The notes: a model not told the origin generated them from the letters alone. 64,000 bases of DNA from Thiocapsa roseilacustris (GCF_041903755.1 NZ_JBBWVE010000019.1:1-64000); one strand, 5' to 3'. Shown: positions 7,869 to 16,975, counted from the first letter of the stretch. A program made the numbers and translations.

Positions 7869-9314
7869 TCAACGCCGCCAGAAGGCCGGCGAGAGGATCA
7901 CCAGGATGGTCAGGATCTCCAACCGCCCGAGAAGCATGGCGACGACGCCGAGCAGCTTGCCGAAATCGCTGACCGATTGGAAGGTCAGGGCGACCTCGCC
8001 GAGCCCCGGGCCGAGATTGTTCAGGCAGGTGGCGACGGCGCTGAAGGCATCCAGCGGGGCGAGCCCGGCGTGGATCATCAAGAGTGTCAAGGTCGCGACG
8101 GCGAAGCTGTAGAGCGCGAAAAAGCCCCAGACAGAGCGCGCGAGGCGGGGGTCGACGATGCGTCGGCCCAAGCGCAGTGGCAGGACTGCGTGCGGATGGA
8201 TCAGCTGACGCACTTCCTGTGTGCCCTGCTTGACCATCAGCAGGACGCGCAGGACCTTCATGCCGCCGGCGGTCGAGCCGCCGCACCCGCCGACGAAGCT
8301 GATGTAGATGAGCAGGAGCGGGAGGAAATCCGGCCAGTGGGCAAAATCGACGATCCCGAACCCGGTGCTGGTGACGATGGAGACCACCTCGAAGGCGGCA
8401 TCGCGCAGGCTGGCATGGACCTGATCATAGGGGCCTTCCAGGTAGAGGATCAGACCGACGAGCAGGACCATGGCGAGCACGAAGACGAGGAAGGTCCTCG
8501 CCTCGGTGTCGCGCAGATACTGCAGCGGATTGCGATTGAGCCAAACCAGGTAATGGACGCCGAAGTTGATGGCGGCCAAGAGCATGAAGACGACGGCCAC
8601 CGCCTCGACGGCAGGGCTTGCGAAATAGCCCATGCTGGCGTCGTGGGTCGAGAAGCCGCCGGTCGATACCGTCGACAGACTGTGGGAGACGGCATCGAAG
8701 GGTGTCATCCCCGCCAGCCAGTACCCGGCGGCGCAGGCGAGGGTCAGCGCGAAGTAGATCAGCCAAAGCGCACGGGCGGTTTGGGTCAATCGCGGGGTCA
8801 GTTTCTCCTCTTTGAGCGGACCCGGCGCCTCGGCCCGGTAGAGCTGCATCCCGCCGATGCCCAGCATGGGCATGACCGCCACCCCGAGCACGATGAGTCC
8901 CATCCCGCCGAACCACTGCAGCTGCTGGCGGTAGAAGAGCAGCGAGCGCGGCATGGTGTCCAGGCCGGCGATCACGGTCGCACCCGTGGTGGTGATCCCG
9001 GAGGTGGATTCGAACAGGGCGTCGACCGGCGAGAGACCGAAGCCGTTCATCAGCGGCCACGCACCCAGGATACTCAGCAGGACCCAGAAAAGGGTCACGA
9101 CCAGGTAACCGTCGCCCACGCTCAACTCGCGCGCGCGGCGCCGACCGATCAGCCAGAGGACGGCGCCGCCCGCGAGCGAGCCGAGCATCGGCCAGAGGAA
9201 ATGCACGACCTCCGCCTCCCGATACCAGACACCCACGAGGATCGGGCCGATCAAGGTGATGCCGAAGATCAGCGCATAGATGCCGATGATCCGACCGACC
9301 AGGACCAGGTTCAT
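7869..9314 (-). CDS. trkH: potassium uptake protein TrkH
   Basis: Membrane subunit of the Trk/Ktr potassium uptake system, 481 residues, about ten to twelve membrane helices. The four selectivity-filter-like loops are visible: 'STSGITTTGATV', 'STVSTGGFSTHD', 'SIVTSTGFGIVD' and 'TCLNNLGPGLGEV'. The length and the C-terminal 'LGRLEILTILVIL' are typical. ATG 9314 is preceded by GGGAG at good spacing. No trkA regulatory gene is next to it here. It is monocistronic in appearance, although the glycosyltransferase upstream is on the same strand with a gap of about 90 bp. Confidence 0.95.
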   Translation of the reverse strand: MNLVLVGRIIGIYALIFGITLIGPILVGVWYREAEVVHFLWPMLGSLAGGAVLWLIGRRRARELSVGDGYLVVTLFWVLLSILGAWPLMNGFGLSPVDALFESTSGITTTGATVIAGLDTMPRSLLFYRQQLQWFGGMGLIVLGVAVMPMLGIGGMQLYRAEAPGPLKEEKLTPRLTQTARALWLIYFALTLACAAGYWLAGMTPFDAVSHSLSTVSTGGFSTHDASMGYFASPAVEAVAVVFMLLAAINFGVHYLVWLNRNPLQYLRDTEARTFLVFVLAMVLLVGLILYLEGPYDQVHASLRDAAFEVVSIVTSTGFGIVDFAHWPDFLPLLLIYISFVGGCGGSTAGGMKVLRVLLMVKQGTQEVRQLIHPHAVLPLRLGRRIVDPRLARSVWGFFALYSFAVATLTLLMIHAGLAPLDAFSAVATCLNNLGPGLGEVALTFQSVSDFGKLLGVVAMLLGRLEILTILVILSPAFWRR

Positions 9315-9401
9315 GGGCGCTCCCGAGCGCCTGATCCGGCTCCGGGCAGCGAGCGTGTAGCGCGCCGAACGGAGTGCGACGGAGGAGCCGGGCGTGCAGT
9401 C

Positions 9402-10514
9402 TCAGCGGGCGACACCGAGCACCTCCAGATAGCGCTCGGCGCTGCGTTCCTGCGTGTATTCGGAGACGGCGGCGCGTAGCCTCTCGGGGGGCAGCGGATG
9501 CTCCAAGGTGTGCTGCATCGCATCGGCGAGCGCCTCGACATCACCGACCGGCACCAGCGGCCCGTAGCGTCCGCCGTCCAGGAGCTCGAACGGACCACTC
9601 GGGCAATCGGTCGAGACGACCGGGATACCCAGCGCCATGGCCTCGGTCAGGACGTTCGGCGAGCCCTCCCAGGCGGAGGACAGCACGAACAGACGGGCAC
9701 GCGCGAGAAAGGGATAGGGATTGTCTCGAAAGCCGAGCAGCGCGACGCGGTCGCTCAAGCCGAGCTCGCCGATTAGCGTCTCCAGCTTGGATCGGCCGCC
9801 GCCCTCGCCGAGAATCGCGAGTCTGCAATCGATGTCCCGCGGCAGCCGCGCGAAGGCATGGAGCAGCGTCGGGAAGTCCTTTTGACGCTGCAGGCGCCCT
9901 GCGCCGAGGATGACCGGCGGCTCGCCCGGTGCGAGCCAGGGATGCGGGCAGGGCTCGGCGGCCAAGCGGTTCAGCTCCGGCGTGATGACCGGGTTGCGGA
10001 TCACGCTGATCTGCTCGCTCGGCAGGCGGGCGATCCGCGCAGTATCCCGTGCGACGCCTTCGGAGACGGCGACGATGTGATCGATCCGCGGGTAGAGCAG
10101 ACGGATCGGGGTATAGCGCAACCACCGCTCGATTCCGGTCCTTTCGGCCATCGCCGCGGAGAGGTGGGTCCCCAGCCGCATCACCAAGCGGGTGTCCGTA
10201 CCGGCCAGCGCTCGCGCCAGCACCGCGGCCCGGCCGGCGCGATCCTTAGCCGCCAGCAGGGCTGCGGGGCGACGGCGCCTAAGATAGCGGGCGAGCGCCG
10301 GGGCGGCGAGCGCACTGTGGCGGGTACCCAGCTCGATCCGGTTGGCCTCGGCCGGGAGCCGGGCGAGATGCGGACCGGAGGCGCGCATCAGCACCAGATC
10401 GACGGGCTGACCCAGGTCAAGGACACCGCGGATGAGGTTCACGAGCATGTGCTCGACCCCGCCGGCACCCGAGAAGGATGCGAAGACGGCGATGGGGGGC
10501 TTGGTGCTCGGCAT
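9402..10514 (-). CDS. GT4-family glycosyltransferase
   Basis: A retaining glycosyltransferase of the GT-B fold, 370 residues from ATG 10514. I prefer this start to an upstream in-frame Met because homologous sequence begins at 'PPIAVFASFSGAGGVEHML'. The N-terminal Gly-rich acceptor domain and the C-terminal donor domain with 'ILGAGRLQRQKDF' and the Glu-x7-Glu signature region 'SSAWEGSPNVLTEAMALG' are clear. It probably builds a cell-surface polysaccharide or lipopolysaccharide; the sugar is not predictable. It is alone, not in a large polysaccharide cluster. Confidence 0.85.
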   Translation of the reverse strand: MPSTKPPIAVFASFSGAGGVEHMLVNLIRGVLDLGQPVDLVLMRASGPHLARLPAEANRIELGTRHSALAAPALARYLRRRRPAALLAAKDRAGRAAVLARALAGTDTRLVMRLGTHLSAAMAERTGIERWLRYTPIRLLYPRIDHIVAVSEGVARDTARIARLPSEQISVIRNPVITPELNRLAAEPCPHPWLAPGEPPVILGAGRLQRQKDFPTLLHAFARLPRDIDCRLAILGEGGGRSKLETLIGELGLSDRVALLGFRDNPYPFLARARLFVLSSAWEGSPNVLTEAMALGIPVVSTDCPSGPFELLDGGRYGPLVPVGDVEALADAMQHTLEHPLPPERLRAAVSEYTQERSAERYLEVLGVAR

Positions 10515-10728
10515 GAAGGTTTCTCGCGGGGTGATGAATACCGGCCCGTTTCGGCGCCGGCCGGGTGCGCGGAGCGGGTCGATTGGAGGTGACATCGCTG
10601 TGCGCGTCGATGTCTTCGTGCTCGGTTCTGCGTCGCGCACATCGGCACGGAGCCCCGGCGATCCTCACCCTGCGTGGGTGTTATAGTCTGGTGTCTACAC
10701 GAGCTTTGATCACAACGAGGACAGAATC

Positions 10729-11315
<587 letters not shown>

Positions 11316-11316
<1 letters not shown>

Positions 11317-11801
11317 TGAGACAGCGCGTCTTTGTCTACGGGACCCTCCTGCGCGGAGAGGTCAATCACCATCTGCTCGTGCAGGCGGAGTATCTCGGGT
11401 CGCATCGCACGGAGGCGTGCTTCTCGTTGTATCTGCTCCGCGCCTATCCGGGCGCGGTGCGTGGCGGCGCAACCGCGATCCGGGGCGAGGTCTATGCCGT
11501 GGATCATGCCGGTCTGCGCCGGCTCGATCGACTCGAAGACTATCCCGCACTCTACGACCGCCGACTTCTGGCGACGCCGTTCGGACGGGCCTGGATCTAT
11601 CTGTTTCGCGGATCCGTACGGGATCGTCCGCTGATCCCCGGCGGCGATTGGCGGAGCTTCGTGGCGGATCCGGACTCCATCCGAGCCGCTGGTGTGCGCC
11701 GGGTGCGTGATCCGAAGACCCGCGGCCCGTTGCTCGGCGAGACGGGCCGCAAGACGGTTGCGCAGTCGAGTGATTCAGAGTCGGTCCGCTCATCCGCTTG
11801 A
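11316..11801 (+). CDS. gamma-glutamylcyclotransferase-like (AIG2) protein
   Basis: A 161-residue protein. The start ATG 11316 overlaps the previous stop. It has the family signature 'RVFVYGTLLRGEVNH' at the N terminus and the acidic catalytic region 'LRRLDRLEDYPALY', in which Glu would act as general base. These proteins cleave gamma-glutamyl amines or peptides to 5-oxoproline. The last 25 residues are Ser/Arg-rich and probably disordered. Coupling to the DJ-1-like protein may point to thiol or aldehyde stress, but that is inference. Confidence 0.85.
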
Positions 11802-11877
11802 TCCGAGCCTTAGGAACGGTTCAAAAATTAAGTCAAACAACTCGACGAGAGAATGCCTTTCCCACGCTTATCGTAAT

Positions 11878-11922
11878 CGACAGCGACAGCGACAGCGACA
11901 GCGACAACGACAACGACAACGA
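11878..11922. repeat. hexanucleotide microsatellite upstream of osmC-type gene
   Basis: Four CGACAG units are followed by three CGACAA units, directly in the promoter region 60 bp before the next start. Changes in unit number would alter promoter or leader spacing; whether that happens is not visible here. Confidence 0.9.
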
Positions 11923-11981
11923 TTAGAGTCGGTGCTCAATCTATTTCTGACAGGTTACCTATCGACGCTGGAGTAAGCCCG

Positions 11982-12443
11982 ATGTCCGAAGAAGGCCGTT
12001 TCAAGATCCATCTCGAGCAGCAGGAAGGCTTTCAGATCAATGTCGCCTTCGACTGGAAGCGCGCCGCGGATCTGCTCATGGACGAGCCGCCCCCGTTGGG
12101 CGAGCAAAAGGGACCGAACGCCTCGCGTCTGCTCGCCGCCGCGGCGGCCAACTGTCTGAGCGCGAGTCTGCTCTATTGCGTCTTCAAGGAGGAGCCGCCG
12201 GACAATTGCCTGCGTGCCGAGGCGGTCTGCGTCATGGTCCGCAACGAGAAGAAGCGGCTGCGGGTCGGCCGGATGGAGATCACCTTGATCCTCGGGGAGA
12301 CCGTGACGGCATCCCCGCGCTTCGCGCGTTGCAAGGGTCTCTTCGAGGACTTCTGCGTGGTCTCGGCCAGCATTCGGCAAGGGATTCCGATGCGCGTGAC
12401 GCTTCGGGACGAAGCGGGAAACGTCCTCCACGAGACGGAATGA
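11982..12443 (+). CDS. OsmC-family peroxiredoxin-like protein
   Basis: A 153-residue OsmC/Ohr-superfamily protein. The two family cysteines are visible: the first in 'AAANCLSASLLY' and the second in 'FEDFCVVSASIRQG'; the C-terminal half has the usual alpha/beta layout. OsmC proteins reduce organic hydroperoxides. ATG 11982 follows GGAGTAAG. Only one base separates its stop from the next gene, so it heads an apparent OsmC-SLOG-RyR operon. It is not a canonical Ohr, so the substrate is uncertain. Confidence 0.85.
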   Translation: MSEEGRFKIHLEQQEGFQINVAFDWKRAADLLMDEPPPLGEQKGPNASRLLAAAAANCLSASLLYCVFKEEPPDNCLRAEAVCVMVRNEKKRLRVGRMEITLILGETVTASPRFARCKGLFEDFCVVSASIRQGIPMRVTLRDEAGNVLHETE

Positions 12444-12444
12444 C

Positions 12445-13248
12445 GTGCCGTCGGACGCGACGAGCAACCGCTCCGGTCTCGCGCCGTCGGTGTGGATCGC
12501 CGATCCAAACGGGTGCCCCGCGCCCGACGAGATCGACGCCGCACTGAGCTCCGTGGGCTTGACCGACCCGAGACCCGTTCTGGTCTTGGTCGGCGGTGCC
12601 GCGAATCTGTCCGAGGCGGTGGCGCCCGCATTGCTGAAACTCTTCGAGCGGATCGCGCCGCAACTCGACGCGCTCGGCGCGGCCGTCATCGACGGGGGCA
12701 CCGCCTTCGGTGTCATGGCGCTGATGGGGCGGGCGCGTCGCGGCACCGATGCGCGCTTCCCGCTGATCGGGATCGCGCCGCAAGGCGCCGTGGCGATCGG
12801 CACGGTCAAGTCCGAGCAGCCTATCGGCAAGGACGGCAAGGACGGCAAGGACGGCAAGGACGGCAAGGACGGCAAGGTGCGGCTCGATGTCGACCACACC
12901 CATTTCATCTTGGTGCCGGGCGACGGCTGGGGTGATGAGTCGCCCTGGATCAGCGCCGTGGCGGATCGTCTGGCCCGCGGGCGCGGCACGCTGATGCTGG
13001 TCGCGGCCGGCGGGGAAATCACGCGTCTGGATGTGATGCACCGACTGCGGACCGGTGGTCGCGTTCTGGTCCTCGCCGGCAGCGGCGGCATTGCCGATCG
13101 GCTTGCCGATTGGCGTCGCGACGGCGGGAGCCTTCCCGATGTCGATGTCGATGTCGGAGAGGCCGAGCGCGATCTGATCGAGGTGTCGGACTTGGCGGAC
13201 GCGCACGAGACACTGCCGGCGCTCGCCGAGCAGGCCCTCGCACGCTGA
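12445..13248 (+). CDS. SLOG-superfamily (LSDAT-like) nucleotide-sensor protein
   Basis: A 267-residue protein with a Rossmannoid SLOG/LSDAT-like core. The Gly-rich loop 'LVLVGGAANLSE' is near residue 50 and the signature 'VIDGGTAFGVMALMGRARRG' near residue 85. Later strands carry 'HFILVPGDGWGDES' and 'LMLVAAGGEITRLDV'. LSDAT proteins are the prokaryotic relatives of the TRPM-channel N-terminal domain and are predicted to bind nucleotides or nucleotide derivatives. An unusual tract of five Gly-Lys-Asp triplets (residues about 128-144) is inserted in a loop. GTG start at 12445; its stop overlaps the ATG of the RyR gene, so the two proteins likely act together. Confidence 0.65.
   Translation: MPSDATSNRSGLAPSVWIADPNGCPAPDEIDAALSSVGLTDPRPVLVLVGGAANLSEAVAPALLKLFERIAPQLDALGAAVIDGGTAFGVMALMGRARRGTDARFPLIGIAPQGAVAIGTVKSEQPIGKDGKDGKDGKDGKDGKVRLDVDHTHFILVPGDGWGDESPWISAVADRLARGRGTLMLVAAGGEITRLDVMHRLRTGGRVLVLAGSGGIADRLADWRRDGGSLPDVDVDVGEAERDLIEVSDLADAHETLPALAEQALAR
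12826..12877 (+). repeat. 9-bp in-frame tandem repeat (GGCAAGGAC)
   Basis: Five perfect copies of GGCAAGGAC plus a partial sixth sit inside the SLOG gene and encode Gly-Lys-Asp repeats. The unit length is a multiple of three, so slippage would change loop length without breaking the frame. Confidence 0.95.
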
Positions 13249-15086
13249 TGATGCGAGACGGGATGTCCTTTGCCTTCGGGCCGCTTCCCATCCTGGTCTG
13301 CGGCCCCGGGCCGCTCGCGGATCTGGTCGTCGAGGGTCTGCGCCTGGAGGGACGCAAGGCCCTGCGGATTGATGCACAGCGCTTGGAGATGCTCGATCCG
13401 AAACGGATTCAAACCCTCATCCTGGCCGATCCTCCGAGCGCGCCCGCGCTGGTTGAAGCCATCGCTGCCCGTGCCGAGTCGCGTGGCCGGCGGAGGCGAG
13501 CCACCCAACGCCTGATCCTGATGCACGGGCAGGATCCGCCACCGCCGCTTCCCCTCCCGGACCCGAACGGGCCCCTGCGACTGGAGACCTTCGCGATCCG
13601 CAATCGCGCCGCACGTGCCCTACTGAACCGTTGGCCGCTGCACCTCGGCATGGACCCGCGCTTCGGCCAACGGCCTCATCTGCTCATCGCCGGCTTTGCC
13701 GATCCGGCTCAGGCGATCCTGGTGCATGCCCTGCGCCTGATCCAGTATGGGACCGGCCGCCCGCGCATCAGTGTCGTCTGCGCGGACAGCGATGCGGTCG
13801 GAGCCGCGTTCTTGGGCGCCTATCCGCAGGCACCCGAGGTCGCGGACATCCGATTCGGCCCGATCGAGGACACCCCGAGTATGCTGCGCGGGGCATGCTC
13901 GAAGGAGACACACGCGTCCAGCGCACCGCCGACCGATGCCGTGCCCGTCACTCTTGCCGTTGTTTGTCTTCCGGACGCGGCGGGAGAGGGTATCGAGACC
14001 GTTCGGCAGCTCGCGCGCGAGCTTGCAGACATCCAGGGTGTTTCGCCCCCGATCCTGTTCGAGATCGGTCTGTCGCAGGAGGTCGGAACTGCAACGGCCC
14101 GGGGCGGGATCGAGGATTGGGACGGCCAGATCATCCCGGTCTCCTATCTGCGCGAGGTCTGCCGGGCCTCCGTGCTGCTCGACGGACGCGGCGACGAGGT
14201 CGCCCGGACCATCCACGATCATTATCGCGACAGTATTGCCGCTCAAGGCCGCGATCCTGGGCTGGAGCCGGCGGGCCAACCCTGGGAGCTGCTCGCGACC
14301 TCCTATCGGCAGGCCAATCGTCATCAAGCCGACCATGTTTGGGCCAAGCTCGCGGTGACCGACGCCCGAGCGGTGCCGGAGGAGATGGTCGAATCCTTCG
14401 TTCTGACGCCCTTGGAGGTCGAGCGACTCGCCATCATCGAGCACGAGCGCTGGGCCGCGGATCGTCATCTTGACGGCTGGAGCTATGCCGCCGTGCGGAA
14501 CAATCAGCTCAAGCACCATCCCCAGTTGATCCCCTACACCGATCTTTCCGAGCCGATGAAGGACCTGGATCGCTTTGCGGTGCGCGGTCTGCCGACCCTG
14601 CTCGCACGCCAGGGGCTCGGGATCCTGCGCTTGCTGATCGTCGGTATCCCACAGCCAGCCGCAGGCTGTCCGGTCGGCATGCGGTTGCGGCGGCTGGCCG
14701 ACCAGGCGCTGGATCGACTGGTCGCGCGTTACCCGGATCGTGCCCTCGTCCTCGCCTCGACCCTGACCGATCGGCGCTCGCGCGAGCTGGTGCGCGAAGC
14801 CATGGATCGCGAGCAGGGCGTGGGTCTCTTTCTGCTGCTTCCGCGCCCCATATGTCATGTCCTTGCCGAGCTGTCCGATCCGCGCGACCGACGTGGTTTC
14901 TTGACGCTCGCGGCGCGAGCCGAACGGCGGATCAGCCTCAACGGCGATGCCGACTTGGCGACCTGGCTTTCCGGGCGCGTCGACATCAGTCTGATCCTGG
15001 GCGATCACGTTCCCGCGGGCGTGGTCGACAAGCGGGTTCGACTGGATCCGGGTGGTTCGGGTCTCGACTGGAACTTCGAGTATTGA
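13248..15086 (+). CDS. RyR-domain protein with Rossmann-like (KTN) module
   Basis: A 612-residue soluble protein; ATG 13248 overlaps the preceding stop (13251 and 13263 are alternatives). Residues about 130-260 look like one or two Rossmann-like nucleotide-binding units ('HLLIAGFADPAQAILVHAL', 'ISVVCADSDAVGAAF'), similar to the TrkA-N/KTN modules of ion-channel regulators. Residues about 390-450 match the RyR domain: 'IEHERWAADRHLDGW', then 'KHHPQLIPYTDLSEPMKD'. This domain is named after the ryanodine receptor and also occurs in bacteria. A C-terminal alpha/beta region of about 150 residues is unassigned. No membrane segment. It is tied to the SLOG protein upstream, suggesting a nucleotide-signalled system; the output is unknown. 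Confidence 0.7.
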   Translation: MMRDGMSFAFGPLPILVCGPGPLADLVVEGLRLEGRKALRIDAQRLEMLDPKRIQTLILADPPSAPALVEAIAARAESRGRRRRATQRLILMHGQDPPPPLPLPDPNGPLRLETFAIRNRAARALLNRWPLHLGMDPRFGQRPHLLIAGFADPAQAILVHALRLIQYGTGRPRISVVCADSDAVGAAFLGAYPQAPEVADIRFGPIEDTPSMLRGACSKETHASSAPPTDAVPVTLAVVCLPDAAGEGIETVRQLARELADIQGVSPPILFEIGLSQEVGTATARGGIEDWDGQIIPVSYLREVCRASVLLDGRGDEVARTIHDHYRDSIAAQGRDPGLEPAGQPWELLATSYRQANRHQADHVWAKLAVTDARAVPEEMVESFVLTPLEVERLAIIEHERWAADRHLDGWSYAAVRNNQLKHHPQLIPYTDLSEPMKDLDRFAVRGLPTLLARQGLGILRLLIVGIPQPAAGCPVGMRLRRLADQALDRLVARYPDRALVLASTLTDRRSRELVREAMDREQGVGLFLLLPRPICHVLAELSDPRDRRGFLTLAARAERRISLNGDADLATWLSGRVDISLILGDHVPAGVVDKRVRLDPGGSGLDWNFEY

Positions 15087-15244
15087 TGCCCGCGGCCGGT
15101 CGCCGGCTTCTGGCCAGGAACGGCATGCACCTAAATCGTGCGCTGTTCGACCTTGAGTGCGCCTTTGCTGCGCGGAAGCCCCGGTCCGGATGGGCACTCT
15201 CCGGGATGACGGGGACACAATGCCATGTCGCAGCGGTGAGCATT

Positions 15245-15343
15245 CCCCCTCCCCGGCCCTCCCCCGCAAGGGGGGAGGGAGTGATTTCAAACAAGGCATT
15301 AGACTCTTCCCCTCCCCTCGCGGGAGGGGGCCGGGGGAGGGGG
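15245..15343. repeat. large C/G-tract inverted repeat
   Basis: Two purine/pyrimidine arms, 15245-15280 and 15309-15343, are imperfect reverse complements, and each arm is itself a hairpin (CCCTCCCCC...GGGGGAGGG). The structure could fold into a long cruciform or act as a transcription barrier after the RyR gene. It is similar to dispersed palindromes common in GC-rich proteobacteria. The rest of 15087-15449 shows no gene. Confidence 0.7.
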
Positions 15344-15449
15344 ACCGACCGGCTACTCGCAGCCTTGATTGCCGTCGTTGGCGCATGATCTGCATACCAC
15401 TACCCCAGGAGAACCTGCAGGTGCGTCGTCCGCCCTGCAGCTCAAGCGA

Positions 15450-15632
15450 CAATTCGGCGAATAGGTGGCTAGGGTTCCGATCCGCTAAACGCGGGTGTCT
15501 GGTCCGAGAGCTGCCGACCTGATCCGCCGATCCGTCCTAACACCTTCCCGAGCCGGCTAATCCCGGACTCCGAAAGTTTCAGGGCGTATCGACCGGGGCA
15601 GGTTACACGGCGGGATAAAAGCCCGGGAGATC
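15450..15632 (+). promoter_or_regulatory. guanidine-I (ykkC) riboswitch
   Basis: The conserved ykkC-I blocks occur in order: GGCTAGGGTTCCG (15468-15479 area), CTGGTCCGAGAGC (15499-15511 area), and ACACGGCGGGATAAAAGCCC followed by GGGAGA (15605-15630). The intervening arm is longer than in the shortest members but folds as a variable stem. The aptamer binds guanidine and normally turns genes on. It sits 60 bp before the first gene of an ABC transporter/carboxylase operon, the classic context. Ends are approximate. Confidence 0.9.
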
Positions 15633-15684
15633 ACCTGCATGCAGGTTCTCCCGCGTTCCGTTTCGTAACCTGACCTCGGGAGAG
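15625..15684 (+). promoter_or_regulatory. riboswitch expression platform with competing anti-SD pairings
   Basis: CGGGAGA occurs twice: at the 3' end of the aptamer (15624-15630) and as the Shine-Dalgarno region (15677-15683) before ATG 15691. Between them TCTCCCG (15647-15653) can pair with either. Pairing with the first makes a strong hairpin (15625-15652, inner ACCTGC/GCAGGT); pairing with the second hides the ribosome site. There is no U-tract, so translational control is more likely than termination. Which state guanidine favours cannot be read from sequence alone. Confidence 0.6.
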
Positions 15685-15690
15685 CCTGCC

Positions 15691-16779
15691 ATGACATTCA
15701 CTCCGTCCAACCGCCCCAAGACCCGTGTCGGCCGCGTCCTCGTGACCGCCCTGCTGCTTGCAACGCTCTCCATCTCCGGCAACGCGCTGGCCAAGGATCA
15801 GTTCCGCATTGCCTGGAGTATCTATGTCGGCTGGATGCCCTGGGACTATGCGGCCGAGTCCGGCATCGTGAAGAAGTGGGCGGACAAATACGGCATCGAG
15901 ATCGAGCTGGTGCAGATCAACGACTATGTCGAGTCGATCAACCAATACACCGCCGGGGCCTTCGACGGCTGCGTCATGACCAACATGGACGCGTTGACCA
16001 TTCCGGCGGCGGGCGGCGTGGATTCCACCGCACTGATCATCGGCGATTTCTCCAACGGCAACGATGCCGTCATCCTCCGCGACAAGACCGAGCTGTCCGA
16101 AATCGCGGACCAGAAGGTCAATCTGGTCGAGCTCTCGGTCTCGCATTATCTGCTGGCACGCGGGCTGGCGAGTGTCGGTCTGAGCGAGCGCGACGTGACC
16201 GTCGTCAACACCTCGGATGCCGACATGGTCTCGGCCTTCGCCTCCGGCGGCCCCACGGCCGTGGTCACCTGGAACCCGCTGGTCTCCGAGATCCTGGCTA
16301 TGCCGAACACCGCCAAGGTGTTCGATTCGAGCAAAATCCCCGGCGAGATCATCGACCTCATGGTCGTCAACACCGAGACCCTGGAGGCCAACCCGGCGCT
16401 CGGCAAGGCCCTGGTCGGCGCCTGGTACGAGACCATGTCGATCATGTCCAAAGACGACGAGGCCGGACGGGCCGCGCGCACCGCGATGGGCAAGGCGTCC
16501 GGGACCGATCTCGCCGGCTACGACGCCCAGCTCGCCAGCACCAAGATGTTCTTCGAGCCGGCCGACGCCGTGGCCTTCGCCAAGAGCGAGCAGCTGCCGC
16601 TCACCATGGAGGAGGTGGCGAGCTTCTCCTTCGATCACGGCCTGCTCGGCGAGGGTGCGCCGAACCCGGGTTTCATCGGCGTCGCTTTCCCCGGCGATCG
16701 CTCCTTCGGCGACTCCGGCAATCTTAAGCTGCGCTTCGATGCCAAGTTTATGCAGATGGCGGCGGACGGGGCGCTGTGA
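15691..16779 (+). CDS. ABC transporter substrate-binding protein (guanidine operon)
   Basis: A 362-residue periplasmic binding protein of the NMT1/SsuA-like (nitrate/taurine-type) fold. The signal peptide ends near residue 35 ('LSISGNALA'). The mature part begins 'FRIAWSIYVGWMPWDYA' and has the ligand-lobe segments 'GAFDGCVMTNMDALTIP' and 'AVVTWNPLVSEI'. It follows the guanidine riboswitch and is encoded with a permease and ATPase, so the likely ligand is guanidine or a related guanidinium/urea compound. The start is fixed by GGGAGAG at 15678-15684. Homologues are often annotated as putative urea transporters, a label that predates the guanidine work. Confidence 0.8.
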   Translation: MTFTPSNRPKTRVGRVLVTALLLATLSISGNALAKDQFRIAWSIYVGWMPWDYAAESGIVKKWADKYGIEIELVQINDYVESINQYTAGAFDGCVMTNMDALTIPAAGGVDSTALIIGDFSNGNDAVILRDKTELSEIADQKVNLVELSVSHYLLARGLASVGLSERDVTVVNTSDADMVSAFASGGPTAVVTWNPLVSEILAMPNTAKVFDSSKIPGEIIDLMVVNTETLEANPALGKALVGAWYETMSIMSKDDEAGRAARTAMGKASGTDLAGYDAQLASTKMFFEPADAVAFAKSEQLPLTMEEVASFSFDHGLLGEGAPNPGFIGVAFPGDRSFGDSGNLKLRFDAKFMQMAADGAL

Positions 16780-16896
16780 TGGGCAGCCGTTGCTGAGTTA
16801 TTGGGTATCGGTGATCGGTGATCGGTTATCGGTTAGGCGCATTCCGGAAACCCTTATGCCAACCTGAGCAACGGAGTGCTCCGCGAAACGATGGGC

Positions 16897-16975
16897 GTAG
16901 GTTGTGCCGAGCCGTGCGAGGCACAACCAACCCTTGGCGCAATTTGTGCCCCCCTGTCGTCAGCACAACCTACGA
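16897..16975. repeat. GTAGGTTGTGCC palindromic repeat, copy 1, with heptamer tracts
   Basis: A REP-like palindrome opening CGTAGGTTGTGCCGAGC and closing CAGCACAACCTACG. The 310-bp gap between the binding protein and permease (16780-17089) also holds drifting heptamer tracts: GATCGGT-type at 16808-16838 and TATCAGC/TAACAGC-type at 16996-17063. Nothing coding is seen there, yet the operon appears to continue across it. Confidence 0.85.

Noticed and set aside
13110..13247. Longer N terminus for the RyR protein
   Set aside because: The open extension overlaps the end of the SLOG gene in another frame and is Arg-rich shadow sequence; ATG 13248 gives start/stop overlap typical of the operon.
15625..15652. 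Intrinsic terminator in the riboswitch leader
   Set aside because: The hairpin is strong but is followed by GCGTTCCG rather than a U-tract, so translational control is preferred.
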